Below are positions 1 to 8,535 of a stretch of DNA of 32,807 nucleotides, piece by piece. Position numbers and translations under genes: made by a program. The stretch is from an uncultured Clostridia bacterium (GTDB lineage: Bacteria > Bacillota > Clostridia > Oscillospirales > Acutalibacteraceae): NCBI GenBank assembly GCA_958436475.1, contig CAUBKG010000019.1, forward strand, positions 1-32,807, in the 5' to 3' direction. The notes under the pieces were generated by a model. It searched no databases, was not told where the DNA came from, and saw only the letters and a list, made by a program, of their open reading frames with translations. The number at the start of each line of letters is the position of its first letter. The first letter of the stretch is position 1.

Positions 1-200
1 GCGCTGGCTGCGTTCTCGTCCTTGGTGGGAGATTAAGCCCACCTTCGTCCTGCGGAGTTTTTCGGGAGCAAAAGCGCCGCAATAGTCAGGCAGACGAGGC
101 AGCCGGGCTCGCGCCCGGCAACGAGGATAACACCGCTTTTCGGTGTTTCTGCCCCGAAAAACCATATTGACCCTTGTACACCGAGGGTAAAAACGGGAAA
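1..200. ncRNA. Candidate structured RNA or conserved repeat element, left end cut off
   Basis: This stretch has no convincing gene but carries four consecutive hairpins: GGTGGG/CCCACC (24-29 with 38-43), GCCGGGC/GCCCGGC with a four-base loop (102-108 with 113-119), AACACCG/CGGTGTT (129-135 with 141-147) and ACCCT/AGGGT (170-174 with 184-188). One reverse frame, broken by a stop, reads VYKGQYGFSGQKHR and later PPRTRTQPA. From memory, such peptides recur as spurious small hypothetical proteins in many Ruminococcaceae genomes, which fits a conserved nucleic acid rather than a conserved protein. I cannot name the RNA class or fix its strand. The large Firmicute raiA-type RNAs are one candidate I could not confirm. 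The element probably continues left of base 1. Confidence 0.4.
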
Positions 201-248
201 TGACGGAAAGACTAAAAGGTGCATTCACAAGCGAAAGGCGGAATCGGC

Positions 249-1604
249 ATGAAGAAGCATCGCGGCACCTTTGGAAGCAAGCTGGGTTTTGTGCTCGCGG
301 CGGCAGGTTCTGCCGTAGGGCTCGGAAACATCTGGCGTTTTCCCTACCTTGCGGCCCGGTACGGAGGCGGGGTGTTCCTGTTATTTTATATCCTTTTTGT
401 AATCACGTTCGGGTTTTCCCTGATGATCGCGGAGCTGGCCATCGGGCGGAAAACGGCGCACAGCCCGGTGGGCGCCTTCCGCACGCTCGACCGCCGCTTT
501 ACCATCGCCGGCATGCTCGCCATCGCCGTGTGCGCCCTGGTGCTGCCTTATTACACGGTAGTGGGCGGCTGGGTGATGAAATACATCGCCACCTATCTCT
601 CCGGGCAGGGGGGCGCTACGTCGGAAGACGCGTATTTCGGGGAATACATCTCCTCTTCCGCGGAGCCGGTATTCTGGCAGGTGCTTTTTATCCTTTTGTG
701 CGTGGCGATCGTCATAAAGGGCGTGAAAAAGGGGATTGAAGGCGCGGGCAAAGTCCTGATGCCGGCGCTGGTGGTGCTGACCGTTGCCGTCACGGCGTAT
801 TCTCTGTTCCTGCCGGGCGCGGGGGCGGGTGTTTTATATTTTCTAAAGCCGGATTTTTCCCGCTTTTCGTTCCATACGATCATTGCGGCGCTCGGGCAGA
901 TGTTTTATTCCATGTCGCTCGCCATGGGCATTATGATCACGTATGGCTCTTATCTGAAAAAAACCGAAGACCTCGAACAATCGGTCAAGCATATCGAGTG
1001 GTTCGACCTTGGCATTTCCATCCTTGCGGGGCTCATGATTATTCCGCCCGTGTTTGCGTTTTCGGGCGGGGACGCCACCGCCGTGGGAGCGGGGCAGGGG
1101 CTGATGTTCCAGACCCTGCCCAAGGTGTTCGCCGGCATGGCCGGCGGCAATATCTTAGGTGCGGTGTTCTTCCTGCTCATCCTGTTCGCGGCGCTCACCT
1201 CCGCCGTATCCATGCTGGAGGTTCTGGTGTCCAACTTCTGCGACCAGTTCCATATGAAACGGCGCGGCTCGGTCCTGCTTTCCGCCGCACTGGTGCTCGC
1301 GGCGGGCATTCCGCCTTCCCTCGGATACGGCCTGTGGAAAAACGTGACGCTCTTTGGAATGAACATCCTCGATTTTATGGATTTTCTTTCAAATACCATC
1401 CTGATGCCCCTTGTAGCGCTGCTCACCTGCCTTCTGGCGGGCTGGGTGCTGCCGAAGGAAAGCATAGCGGGGGAGGTGGAGCAGTCTTCCCGGTTCCGGC
1501 GCAAAAAAATATTCTTTTTTATGATCCGCTACGCCGCGCCGGCGGGGATTGCGGTGATTTTGGTCTGCTCGGTGCTGGAAGCGCTTCATATTATTCGGAT
1601 ATAA
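249..1604 (+). CDS. Sodium-dependent transporter, neurotransmitter:sodium symporter (NSS/SNF) family
   Basis: A 451-residue polytopic membrane protein. Near the N-terminus it has the family hallmark GSAVGLGNIWRFPYLAARYGGG region (around residues 21-42), which lines the sodium and substrate site in LeuT/MhsT-type transporters, followed by about eleven hydrophobic helices. Bacterial members import amino acids, often tryptophan or other hydrophobic ones, with sodium; the substrate here is not predictable. The start at 249 is preferred over an in-frame ATG at 219 because the hallmark helix then begins about 20 residues in, as in the family, and a weak GAAAGGCGG ribosome site precedes it. No terminator is evident after the stop. 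The next gene has its own promoter, so this gene is probably monocistronic. Confidence 0.93.
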   Translation: MKKHRGTFGSKLGFVLAAAGSAVGLGNIWRFPYLAARYGGGVFLLFYILFVITFGFSLMIAELAIGRKTAHSPVGAFRTLDRRFTIAGMLAIAVCALVLPYYTVVGGWVMKYIATYLSGQGGATSEDAYFGEYISSSAEPVFWQVLFILLCVAIVIKGVKKGIEGAGKVLMPALVVLTVAVTAYSLFLPGAGAGVLYFLKPDFSRFSFHTIIAALGQMFYSMSLAMGIMITYGSYLKKTEDLEQSVKHIEWFDLGISILAGLMIIPPVFAFSGGDATAVGAGQGLMFQTLPKVFAGMAGGNILGAVFFLLILFAALTSAVSMLEVLVSNFCDQFHMKRRGSVLLSAALVLAAGIPPSLGYGLWKNVTLFGMNILDFMDFLSNTILMPLVALLTCLLAGWVLPKESIAGEVEQSSRFRRKKIFFFMIRYAAPAGIAVILVCSVLEALHIIRI

Positions 1605-1644
1605 ATGGCCGCCTGGAAGGAAAAGGACTTTTTCATTCGAATTC

Positions 1645-1673
1645 TTGCATTCCCGAGGAAAGAATGATAAAAT
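1645..1673 (+). promoter_or_regulatory. Sigma-A-type promoter for the glycan operon
   Basis: TTGCAT (1645-1650) and TAAAAT (1668-1673) are separated by exactly 17 bases. Transcription would start near 1680, leaving a leader of about 38 bases before the DUF2142 gene. It is the only good promoter match between the transporter and the operon. Confidence 0.55.
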
Positions 1674-1717
1674 AAAAAAGTATTTGTTGAAAACAGCTAT
1701 CTTGCGGGAGTGGAACT

Positions 1718-3709
1718 ATGAATAAAAGAAAAGGCCGGAAAAAATGGTCGGCAAAAAAGAAAGCCTGGTGTTTTACTGCTTTAGTTTTATGTGCTTCTAT
1801 TCTCCTTTCGGTTGCCGTATATCTCCACTCGATCCGGCCTGCATTTTCCCAGCCGTACCTGTATTATGGCTGCGAAAACTTCAATCAGTCGACCGAAGCG
1901 CTGACGGACGGAACCGAAATCCGCCAGACGTTTTTAGCCAGGGAACAGGTAACCGGCGCGGTTGTCCGCTTTTCTGTGGCAGAGCCGGGAACCCCCGGCA
2001 CAGCTCATTTCTCTATCCGGTCACAGGAGACGGGCGAGGTGCTCGGCAGCACGGATATCGATCTTTCCACTCTGGCCAATAACCAGATGGCCTCCCTTCT
2101 GTTCGACCCGGTCCCGGGCTCCGAAGGGAAAACCTATGATATCCTTCTTACATTTGACGGAATCGCGTCCGGCAGCGCCTATTCTATGGCCGTTGCCGGC
2201 GGTGCGGCCTGTTTCCCGGACGGCGCGCTTCTTATCAACGGTGAGGAGCAGGATGCAGACCTGAGCTTTCTTCTCTATTCGCCGGATGCCGGGTTCCTGC
2301 TGGCTCCTTACTGGATCCTGGCCGCTTTCGTCATTCTTGCTTTTACACTTGTAACATATTTTATTTTTATAAGAAAATGGCGTATTGAAAAAGTATTCCT
2401 CTTTTCAGCGCTTACTCTCGGCTTTGTGTTCATGTTCCTGAGCACGCCCTACAGCGGTTATGATGAACCGGCCCATTTTGATACGGCCTACCGCTATTCC
2501 AACGCCATAATGATGAAGGGGCTGCAAACCGAGACGGGCGGGGTCCTGAAAAGGGAATCGGATGTAGCGATGAACGGGCTTACCCCTGCGCGCACGACCC
2601 TCCGCTCCTACCGGACGGCGTACGACGGGCTTTTCCTTCGGGACGACAGCCCGCTTGTGGACGATGCGGGCGCCCGCTTTGTAAGGGAAGCCCCGTATGT
2701 GTATTTCCCGAGCGCCGCCGCCATTACGATCGGGCGAATCCTCCATTTCGGAAGGATACCGCTTCTTTATCTCGGGCGGCTCTTCAATCTGGTCTGCTTT
2801 GCCGTGATCACCTACTTTGCCATCAAACGGATGCCGTTCGGAAAACCGGTGCTGTTTGCCACGGCAACGGTGCCTCTGATGCTGCAGCAGGCGGCGTCTT
2901 ATTCCTACGACGCCTGCATTGTTGCCCTTTCCCTCTTTTTCATCGCCAACTGCCTGTACGTTGCGTTTACGGAGAAAGAAATTCGGATAAGGGATCTGGT
3001 GGCGCTGTGCATCGCCGGGGTCCTGCTCGCTCCGCTGAAAATGGTATACGGCGTCCTCTGTCTCCTCTGCCTGCTCATTCCCATCTGGAAGCTGGGCACC
3101 AAAAAGCGTTATTTCACAACGGCGGGCATTTTTTGCGCGGCGGTAGTGATTATTTACTGTGCCGCTAATCTGGCCATTTTATTCCAGACCGCGGCCCAAA
3201 CCGATAAGCTCGCCATTGCAACGACCTCACCCACCATCGCGTATTCTTTTTCCGATCTGGTGCACACACCGGGCGTGTTTGTCAATATGTTTCTGGCGAA
3301 TGTCAAGGGCGAGCTCGGCAATTTCCTGCTCAGTATGACTTCCGGGCTCTACCTCATCAACCTGCCGAATTATATTGCAGTGCTGTGCCTGTTCCTTCTG
3401 GTTTTCGCCTCCTTCCGGCAGGAAAAGGAAAAACAGTATCTGCAGGGCAAGCATAAAGCGCTCATTGTGGGAATCGTTCTTCTCGTATATGTTGGCCTGC
3501 ATATTGCCGGATTTACCTGGACTGCGAAGGGAAGCACGGTGATCCAGGGGGTGCAGGGCAGGTATTTTCTTCCGGTGCTTCCGGTCCTTCTGCTTTGCCT
3601 GCGCAACAATACGCTCACGTATAAGCGGAATATGGAGCGGCCGATTCTGTTTTCAGCATACGCGATCAATGTGCTCGCCCTGGCGCTTGGCGCAGGGGAC
3701 TTGATTTAA
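1718..3709 (+). CDS. DUF2142-family membrane protein, probable GT-C-like extracytoplasmic glycosyltransferase
   Basis: A 663-residue protein with one N-terminal membrane helix (about 17-37), an outside domain of roughly 155 residues rich in beta-strand-like sequence (40-195), then about ten further helices. Right after the third helix lies GYDEPAHF (D249, E250, H253), the acidic motif in the first outer loop that is typical of DUF2142 and resembles the catalytic loop of GT-C transferases using polyprenyl-phosphate sugars. DUF2142 proteins are found in cell-surface polysaccharide clusters; the exact reaction is unproven. The ribosome site is CGGGAG, nine bases before the ATG. It is the first gene of an operon with licD-like, flippase and glycosyltransferase genes. 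The outside domain could bind glycan, which is inference. Confidence 0.85.
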   Translation: MNKRKGRKKWSAKKKAWCFTALVLCASILLSVAVYLHSIRPAFSQPYLYYGCENFNQSTEALTDGTEIRQTFLAREQVTGAVVRFSVAEPGTPGTAHFSIRSQETGEVLGSTDIDLSTLANNQMASLLFDPVPGSEGKTYDILLTFDGIASGSAYSMAVAGGAACFPDGALLINGEEQDADLSFLLYSPDAGFLLAPYWILAAFVILAFTLVTYFIFIRKWRIEKVFLFSALTLGFVFMFLSTPYSGYDEPAHFDTAYRYSNAIMMKGLQTETGGVLKRESDVAMNGLTPARTTLRSYRTAYDGLFLRDDSPLVDDAGARFVREAPYVYFPSAAAITIGRILHFGRIPLLYLGRLFNLVCFAVITYFAIKRMPFGKPVLFATATVPLMLQQAASYSYDACIVALSLFFIANCLYVAFTEKEIRIRDLVALCIAGVLLAPLKMVYGVLCLLCLLIPIWKLGTKKRYFTTAGIFCAAVVIIYCAANLAILFQTAAQTDKLAIATTSPTIAYSFSDLVHTPGVFVNMFLANVKGELGNFLLSMTSGLYLINLPNYIAVLCLFLLVFASFRQEKEKQYLQGKHKALIVGIVLLVYVGLHIAGFTWTAKGSTVIQGVQGRYFLPVLPVLLLCLRNNTLTYKRNMERPILFSAYAINVLALALGAGDLI

Positions 3710-3738
3710 AAGCATACGAAAAAAGGGGATCAAAACCA

Positions 3739-4587
3739 ATGAAGGAATACGACCAGCCGACGCTGGACCGGCTCCACCGCGTGGAACTGTCGATACTGAA
3801 AGACCTGGATGAAACATGCCGGCGGCATGATATTCCATTTTTTCTCGTGTATGGGAGCGCGCTCGGCGCCGTTCGGCATAAGGGCTTTATCCCGTGGGAC
3901 GATGATGTTGACGTTGCTATGATGCGGGAGGATTTCGAACGCTTTTCAGAAATAATGGATCAGGAGCTGGGTGGGCGCTATGAACTGCTGACTCCCGAAC
4001 GGAACGAGCGGTATACCGGCCTCGTTACTCACTTCCAGCTGCGGGGAACGAGGTTCGTCCCTTACGATACCCGGGAGCTCACCTGCACGCTGGGGATCCC
4101 GGTGGATATTTTCGTGTTCGACAATGTGGCGGACGATCCAAAGGCCCGCAGAAAGCAGATTAAGTACGCCTGGTTTTGGGGCCATATGCTTTACCTTTAC
4201 GGGATCGCCCATCCGGAGATTCCGCTTACCGGTTTCCGGAAGAAGCTTTCGCAATTCATTTGTGTCATGATCCACGGCGTTCTGCGCCTGTTTCATATTT
4301 CTCCGCGTTACCTCTTCCGAAAATACAAAAGCTTCGCCCAAAAGTATAAGGGGCAGAAGACCGAATGCGTCACGTTTTTTGAAGTAACCGGCGCGGAAAA
4401 CTGCGTCATCCGGCGGGACGATATCTTTCCCTTGCAGACGGTGGAATTTGAGGGGATGGAGCTGAAAGCGCCCCGAAAAAACCACGAGTATTTAACGCAG
4501 CTTTATGGCGATTACATGCAGATCCCCCCGGTGGAAAAGCGTAAGAACCACTTCCCGTATATCCTGGAATTCGGCAGCGAAGAATAA
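3739..4587 (+). CDS. LicD-family phosphotransferase
   Basis: A 282-residue soluble protein with the LicD/fukutin-type nucleotidyltransferase-fold signature: FLVYGSALGAVRHKGFIPWD followed by DDVD, the acidic cluster at about residues 54-58 that would bind metal. Family members transfer phosphocholine, or in relatives ribitol-phosphate or other phospho groups, from a CDP- or UDP-activated donor onto teichoic acids or capsular sugars. No choline uptake or activation genes (licA, licB, licC) are visible here, so the donor may not be choline. The ribosome site AAAAGGGGAT precedes the ATG, 29 bases after the DUF2142 stop. In this cluster it most likely decorates the exported glycan with a phosphodiester group. 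Confidence 0.9.
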   Translation: MKEYDQPTLDRLHRVELSILKDLDETCRRHDIPFFLVYGSALGAVRHKGFIPWDDDVDVAMMREDFERFSEIMDQELGGRYELLTPERNERYTGLVTHFQLRGTRFVPYDTRELTCTLGIPVDIFVFDNVADDPKARRKQIKYAWFWGHMLYLYGIAHPEIPLTGFRKKLSQFICVMIHGVLRLFHISPRYLFRKYKSFAQKYKGQKTECVTFFEVTGAENCVIRRDDIFPLQTVEFEGMELKAPRKNHEYLTQLYGDYMQIPPVEKRKNHFPYILEFGSEE

Positions 4588-4744
4588 TGGTCGGATTCTG
4601 CTTGTGCAGCTGACGGTTCCATCAACCCGGCGGCCCGGCGCGCATCCTGCGGCCGGATTTTGGTTCGTTCTGCACAGGAAAATCCTCGAAAATGCCGAGG
4701 CGCTGGATAGGATCGGTGCTTCCGTCTACAAAAAACGAGCGTAA
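4588..4744 (+). pseudogene. Possible 3' remnant of a lost gene between licD and the flippase gene
   Basis: The otherwise tight operon has a 199-base gap here. One frame is open from inside the LicD gene to a TAA at 4742-4744. Beyond the LicD stop it has codon use like the neighbours and ends in the protein-like sequence NAEALDRIGASVYKKRA. There is no start or ribosome site for it. It could be the tail of a deleted glycan gene, or chance in high-GC DNA. Confidence 0.25.
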
Positions 4745-4748
4745 TTTA

Positions 4749-4768
4749 GGGCCGCCTCCCTGCGGCCC
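4749..4768. other. GC-rich hairpin before the flippase gene
   Basis: GGGCCGC (4749-4755) pairs with GCGGCCC (4762-4768) around a six-base loop. No T-run follows on either strand, so it is not a standard terminator. It could act as an RNA processing or stability site inside the operon message. Confidence 0.4.
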
Positions 4769-4786
4769 CGATGAAAAGGATCGTTT

Positions 4787-6034
4787 ATGGTAAATAAAAA
4801 AGCAGTCTTTTTTTGGAATATGATGGGCAGCCTCACGAATGCCGCCGCCTCCGTTATCCTGCTCATGGCGGTCACCCGTTCGTGCGGGGCGGCCGTGGGC
4901 GGCGTTTTTTCCATTGCCTTTGCCATCGCGCAGCTGATGCTTACGATCGGCGGCTACGAGATGCGCCCCTATCAGTCTACCGATGTGACGGAACAGTTTT
5001 CGTTCCGTCACTATTTCACATCCCGCCTGTTTACCTGCTTTCTGATGTTGCTGACCTCCTCCTGCATTATCCTGTTCAGCGGCTACACGGGGTCCAAGGC
5101 CGCCGCCATTTTCCTGATGTGCGCCTATAAAATGGTGGATGCATTGTCAGACGTTTTTCACGGCATGTTTCAGCAGAAGGAACGGCTCGACCTCGCAGGC
5201 AAGTCGCTGGCCATCCGCACGGTGCTTTCCACCACCGCATTCTGCGTGGTGATTTATATGCAGCACAGCCTCGTGCTGGCCACCGCCGTCGCGCTGGTGG
5301 TCGCCCTCGGCTGGTTTTTTGCCTATGACCTGAGCTGTATCTCGTTTTTTACCGCTGTCCGCATCAGCAGCGACTGGAAAACCGTCTCCCGCCTTCTGAT
5401 GGTCTGCCTGCCCCTGTTTGCGGGCTCGTTCATGCTCATGTATATCTTCAATGCGCCGAAATACGCCATGGAGCGGTTCATGGCGCCGGAATATTTAACG
5501 TATTATAACATCCTGTTCATGCCCGCCTCGGTCATCAACCTGTTCAGTATCTTCCTCTTCCGCCCTCTGCTGACAACGCTTGCCTCCAGCTGGATCGAAA
5601 ACGACCGCAAGCGGTTTCTCACCATTGTGAGCCTGCTGGTTTTCTGGATTCTGATCGTTACGGCGGGCGCGGTTGCCGCCGCGTATTTTTTGGGGATTCC
5701 GGTGCTTTCGTGGCTGTATGCGGAGGATCTTTCCGCGTTTCGCCCGGAGCTGCTCATGGTGATGTTCGGCGGGGGACTGAGCGCCGCTTCCACGATTCTT
5801 TATTATGTCATCACGGTGATGCGCCGCCAGTTCAGCCTGCTCATCGGCTATGGAATCACCTGTACCCTTTCGCTTTTTCTTGCGCCTCTCATGGTGCGGG
5901 GGTATGGCATCCGGGGCGCTGCGCTTTCGTACATCATTGCCATGGCGGTGCAGCTGCTTGCATTCCTCACCCTGTTTTTATTCCACCTGAAGCGGTCGTC
6001 CGTTCCGGGAAAAAAGGAGGAAGCCCATGGGTAA
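4787..6034 (+). CDS. Wzx-like polysaccharide flippase (MOP superfamily membrane protein)
   Basis: A 415-residue integral membrane protein with about twelve hydrophobic helices and almost no soluble loops, a length and profile typical of oligosaccharide flippases (Wzx/MATE-like, MOP superfamily). Such proteins move undecaprenyl-linked oligosaccharide units across the membrane. Sequence motifs in this family are weak, so the call rests on topology, length and position between licD and glycosyltransferase genes. The ribosome site AAAAGGA is followed by ATG at 4787. The 3' end overlaps the next gene by eight bases, which indicates co-translation. An unrelated polytopic transporter is a less likely alternative. 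Confidence 0.72.
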   Translation: MVNKKAVFFWNMMGSLTNAAASVILLMAVTRSCGAAVGGVFSIAFAIAQLMLTIGGYEMRPYQSTDVTEQFSFRHYFTSRLFTCFLMLLTSSCIILFSGYTGSKAAAIFLMCAYKMVDALSDVFHGMFQQKERLDLAGKSLAIRTVLSTTAFCVVIYMQHSLVLATAVALVVALGWFFAYDLSCISFFTAVRISSDWKTVSRLLMVCLPLFAGSFMLMYIFNAPKYAMERFMAPEYLTYYNILFMPASVINLFSIFLFRPLLTTLASSWIENDRKRFLTIVSLLVFWILIVTAGAVAAAYFLGIPVLSWLYAEDLSAFRPELLMVMFGGGLSAASTILYYVITVMRRQFSLLIGYGITCTLSLFLAPLMVRGYGIRGAALSYIIAMAVQLLAFLTLFLFHLKRSSVPGKKEEAHG

Positions 6035-7217
6035 ATGGTATTGTTTTTTCTCCGCGCAGTATCTCCCTACCATGGGAGGCGTGGAGCGCTATACGTATAA
6101 CCTTGCGCGCCGCCTCATCGCGAAGGGCAACCGGGTGACGGTCGTCACCTCAAACATACAGGGCCTTCCTGCACACGAGGTTTCGGAAGGGATCGAGATA
6201 TACCGGCTTTCTTCCTTGGGCTTTTTAAACGGACGGTTCCCCGTGCTGAAACCGGGCCCCGCTTTTTTGCGGCAGTCCAAAGAGCTCAAGCGGACCCTGC
6301 GGCCTGATTTCGTGATCGTGCAGACCCGTTTTTATTTTCTCTCGCTTTACGGTGTCCGGTTTGCAAAGCGATGCCGTGCGCGCTGCATCGTGCTGGACCA
6401 CAGCACGGCTCATCTCACCTTCGGGAATCCTCTTATCGATAAGATGGGCGAGTGGTATGAGCATTTTCTCACGAGTCGCATGAAGCGTTCCTGCCAAAGC
6501 TTTCACGGCGTGTCCAAAGCGTGCAATGAATGGCTGCGGCATTTTCATATTGAGGCCGGTTCTCCCGTGTATAACGCAATTGATTTAGACGAGATCGACG
6601 CCCTCCTCTCCCGCCCGGCGGATGATTACCGGAAGCTTTGCGGCCTGCCGGAGGATGCGCTGGTCGTTTCCTTTGCCGGGAGGCTGGTAAAGGAAAAGGG
6701 CGTTCTGCCACTGATTGAAGCGGTCACACGGATACGGGAAAGCTGTGAAAAGCTTCATTTGCTCATTGTTGGAACAGGGCCGCTGGAAGAAGAGGTCCGA
6801 AGCCGGGGGAATGATTTCATCCATTTCCTCGGGCGCTTCGACTTCACGCAGGTTGTTGCGCTGCTCCGGCAAAGCGATGTTTTCTGCCTGCCGACCGAGT
6901 ATGCAGAGGGCTTTCCCACCACCATTCTGGAAGCAGCGGCCTGCCGGTGCTTTACGATAGCGACCGATCGCGGTGGTTCCAGAGAACTGATTCAGGACGA
7001 AACATACGGAACCATTCTGCCGGACAGCGACGTAGGCCGCCTGGCTGAAGCGCTCGAGCGTGCGCTTTCCGATGCGGATTACCGCCAAAGCGCCGCAGAA
7101 AAGGCCCGGCGGCGCCTGGAGGAAAATTTCACCTGGGATATCGTTTCCGACCGGGTGATAGACCTAGCGGGGGAAAAGACGGCGGAAAGGGCCGGAACAA
7201 AGGAAGAAGATACATGA
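6027..7217 (+). CDS. Glycosyltransferase family 4 protein
   Basis: A 396-residue GT-B-fold glycosyltransferase. The N-terminal half opens with YLPTMGGVERYTYNLARRL, the glycine-rich acceptor-side loop of GT4 enzymes. The C-terminal half has FAGRLVKEKGVLPLIEAV (about 216-233) and EYAEGFPTTILEAA (about 291-304), the E-x7-E sugar-nucleotide motif. It would add a hexose from a nucleotide sugar to a lipid-linked acceptor on the cytoplasmic face. It starts inside the flippase gene (eight-base overlap) with ribosome site AAAAAGGAGGA, and it ends overlapping the next gene by four bases. Donor and linkage cannot be read from the sequence. Confidence 0.93.
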   Translation: MGKWYCFFSAQYLPTMGGVERYTYNLARRLIAKGNRVTVVTSNIQGLPAHEVSEGIEIYRLSSLGFLNGRFPVLKPGPAFLRQSKELKRTLRPDFVIVQTRFYFLSLYGVRFAKRCRARCIVLDHSTAHLTFGNPLIDKMGEWYEHFLTSRMKRSCQSFHGVSKACNEWLRHFHIEAGSPVYNAIDLDEIDALLSRPADDYRKLCGLPEDALVVSFAGRLVKEKGVLPLIEAVTRIRESCEKLHLLIVGTGPLEEEVRSRGNDFIHFLGRFDFTQVVALLRQSDVFCLPTEYAEGFPTTILEAAACRCFTIATDRGGSRELIQDETYGTILPDSDVGRLAEALERALSDADYRQSAAEKARRRLEENFTWDIVSDRVIDLAGEKTAERAGTKEEDT

Positions 7218-7930
7218 AAGTATTGGTTGTGATCCCTGCATACAATGAAGGGAAAAGCATCGTTCGGGTGGTGGAAAACCTCACGAAAACCTGCCCGGAT
7301 TACGATTACGTTGTGGTGAACGACGGCTCAAAGGACGATACTGCGGAAATCTGCCGCAGGAACCGTTATAATCTTTTGGACCTGCCCGTCAATCTGGGGC
7401 TTTCCGGCGCCTTTCAGGCCGGCCTCAAATACGCCGACCGTCTCGGCTATGATTATGCCATCCAGTTCGATGGAGACGGCCAGCACCGCGCGGAATATCT
7501 TCCGAAGCTGCTGGAGGCTTTCGAGAAAACGGGAAGCGATATCGTGATCGGCTCCCGTTTCGTGGAAAAGAAAAAGCCGGCAACAGCCCGGATGATGGGC
7601 AGCCACCTGATTGCTTTTGCCGTGCGCATAACCGCCCATAAAAAGCTGACAGACCCCACCTCCGGTATGCGTGCCTTCAACCGCGCTATGATCCATGAGT
7701 TTGCGGATAATTTGAATTACGGCCCCGAGCCGGATACCATCGCTTACCTCGTCCGCGGCGGTGCGAAGGTCACGGAGGTGCAGGTGGAAATGGATGAGCG
7801 TATGGAAGGCGAAAGCTATTTGAATTTCGCCCGCTCCATCCTGTATATGCTGCGGATGGGCGTTTCCATCCTGCTGATCCAGTGGTTCCGCAAAAAGCCG
7901 CAGAACAAAGGAAAGGAGGCGGCCGTATGA
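7214..7930 (+). CDS. Glycosyltransferase family 2, polyprenyl-phosphate-sugar synthase type
   Basis: A 238-residue soluble GT-A enzyme. It has VVIPAYNEGKSI at the N-terminus, VVVNDGSKDDT (about 33-43) and FDGDGQH (85-91), the DxD metal and nucleotide-sugar site. Length, the GDGQH motif and the absence of C-terminal membrane helices match the dolichol-phosphate-mannose/glucose synthase branch of GT2, which makes polyprenyl-phosphate-sugar donors. It overlaps the upstream gene by ATGA and the downstream DUF2304 gene by ATGA. Pairing with a small membrane protein is usual for this branch and supports the idea that the lipid-linked sugar is then flipped and used outside, perhaps by the DUF2142 protein. 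Confidence 0.92.
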   Translation: MKVLVVIPAYNEGKSIVRVVENLTKTCPDYDYVVVNDGSKDDTAEICRRNRYNLLDLPVNLGLSGAFQAGLKYADRLGYDYAIQFDGDGQHRAEYLPKLLEAFEKTGSDIVIGSRFVEKKKPATARMMGSHLIAFAVRITAHKKLTDPTSGMRAFNRAMIHEFADNLNYGPEPDTIAYLVRGGAKVTEVQVEMDERMEGESYLNFARSILYMLRMGVSILLIQWFRKKPQNKGKEAAV

Positions 7931-8301
7931 GCTGGGTGCTCCGCGTGGTTTTGATTCTTGCATCTCTCGGCACCACGTTTTTTATGATTAAACGGATCCG
8001 GCAATCCAAGCTTCAAATCGAAGATTCTATTTTCTGGATCGTTTTCTCGCTGCTTCTCATTATCCTGAGTGTTTTTCCCGGCCTCGCCGACCTGCTCGCC
8101 AATGCCCTGGGGATTTATTCCACCGTCAATTTCGTGTTCCTGTTCTTTATTTTCATCCTGCTCATCAAGCAGTTCCTGCTCACGATCAAGCTTTCCCAGA
8201 TGGAGACGAAAATGCGCGGGCTCGCGCAGAAGCTCGCCATTGAAGAAAACATCCGTGAGAGGCAAGTCGGGCAGAAAGAGGAACCGGAATCAAAAGAATA
8301 A
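7927..8301 (+). CDS. DUF2304-family small membrane protein
   Basis: A 124-residue protein with three hydrophobic helices (about 5-22, 34-54 and 63-84) and a charged, probably coiled-coil tail of about 40 residues, the layout of DUF2304 proteins. These are regularly found directly after GT2 genes, as here with an ATGA overlap and a strong AAGGAGG site inside the upstream gene. The role is not proven; a partner or flippase for the polyprenyl-phosphate sugar made by the GT2 enzyme is the usual suggestion. It is the last gene of the operon and is followed within seven bases by a strong terminator. A longer in-frame start at 7882 lies inside the GT2 gene and is less likely. Confidence 0.85.
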   Translation: MSWVLRVVLILASLGTTFFMIKRIRQSKLQIEDSIFWIVFSLLLIILSVFPGLADLLANALGIYSTVNFVFLFFIFILLIKQFLLTIKLSQMETKMRGLAQKLAIEENIRERQVGQKEEPESKE

Positions 8302-8307
8302 TTAAAA

Positions 8308-8345
8308 AAATCTCCGGAAGATACGTCCTTCCGGAGATTTTTTCT
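8308..8345 (+). terminator. Rho-independent terminator of the glycan operon
   Basis: A 13-base perfect stem AAATCTCCGGAAG (8308-8320) pairs with 8328-8340 around a seven-base loop, and the stem runs into a T-rich tract. It starts seven bases after the DUF2304 stop. It marks the operon end. Confidence 0.9.
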
Positions 8346-8535
8346 TGTTTTGCAGGTCTGCAATATATCCACCATTGTCCGTTTCCTGCTGCGGCAATCT
8401 ATCAAAATTGTCCATGCTTGCCGCACGGGCAACGGACGTAAAATCTCAGCGCGTGGCCTTGAAGGGGCCGCAGGCGCCAAAAAATAGCCGCGGCACCGTT
8501 CTGCTGGAAAATGCCGCTCATCTCGCAGCTGTTTT

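Noticed and set aside
33..224. 63-codon minus-strand frame as a protein gene
   Set aside because: It has no ribosome site and covers the hairpins; the recurring peptide signature is in another frame and is broken by a stop. A nucleic-acid element explains it better.
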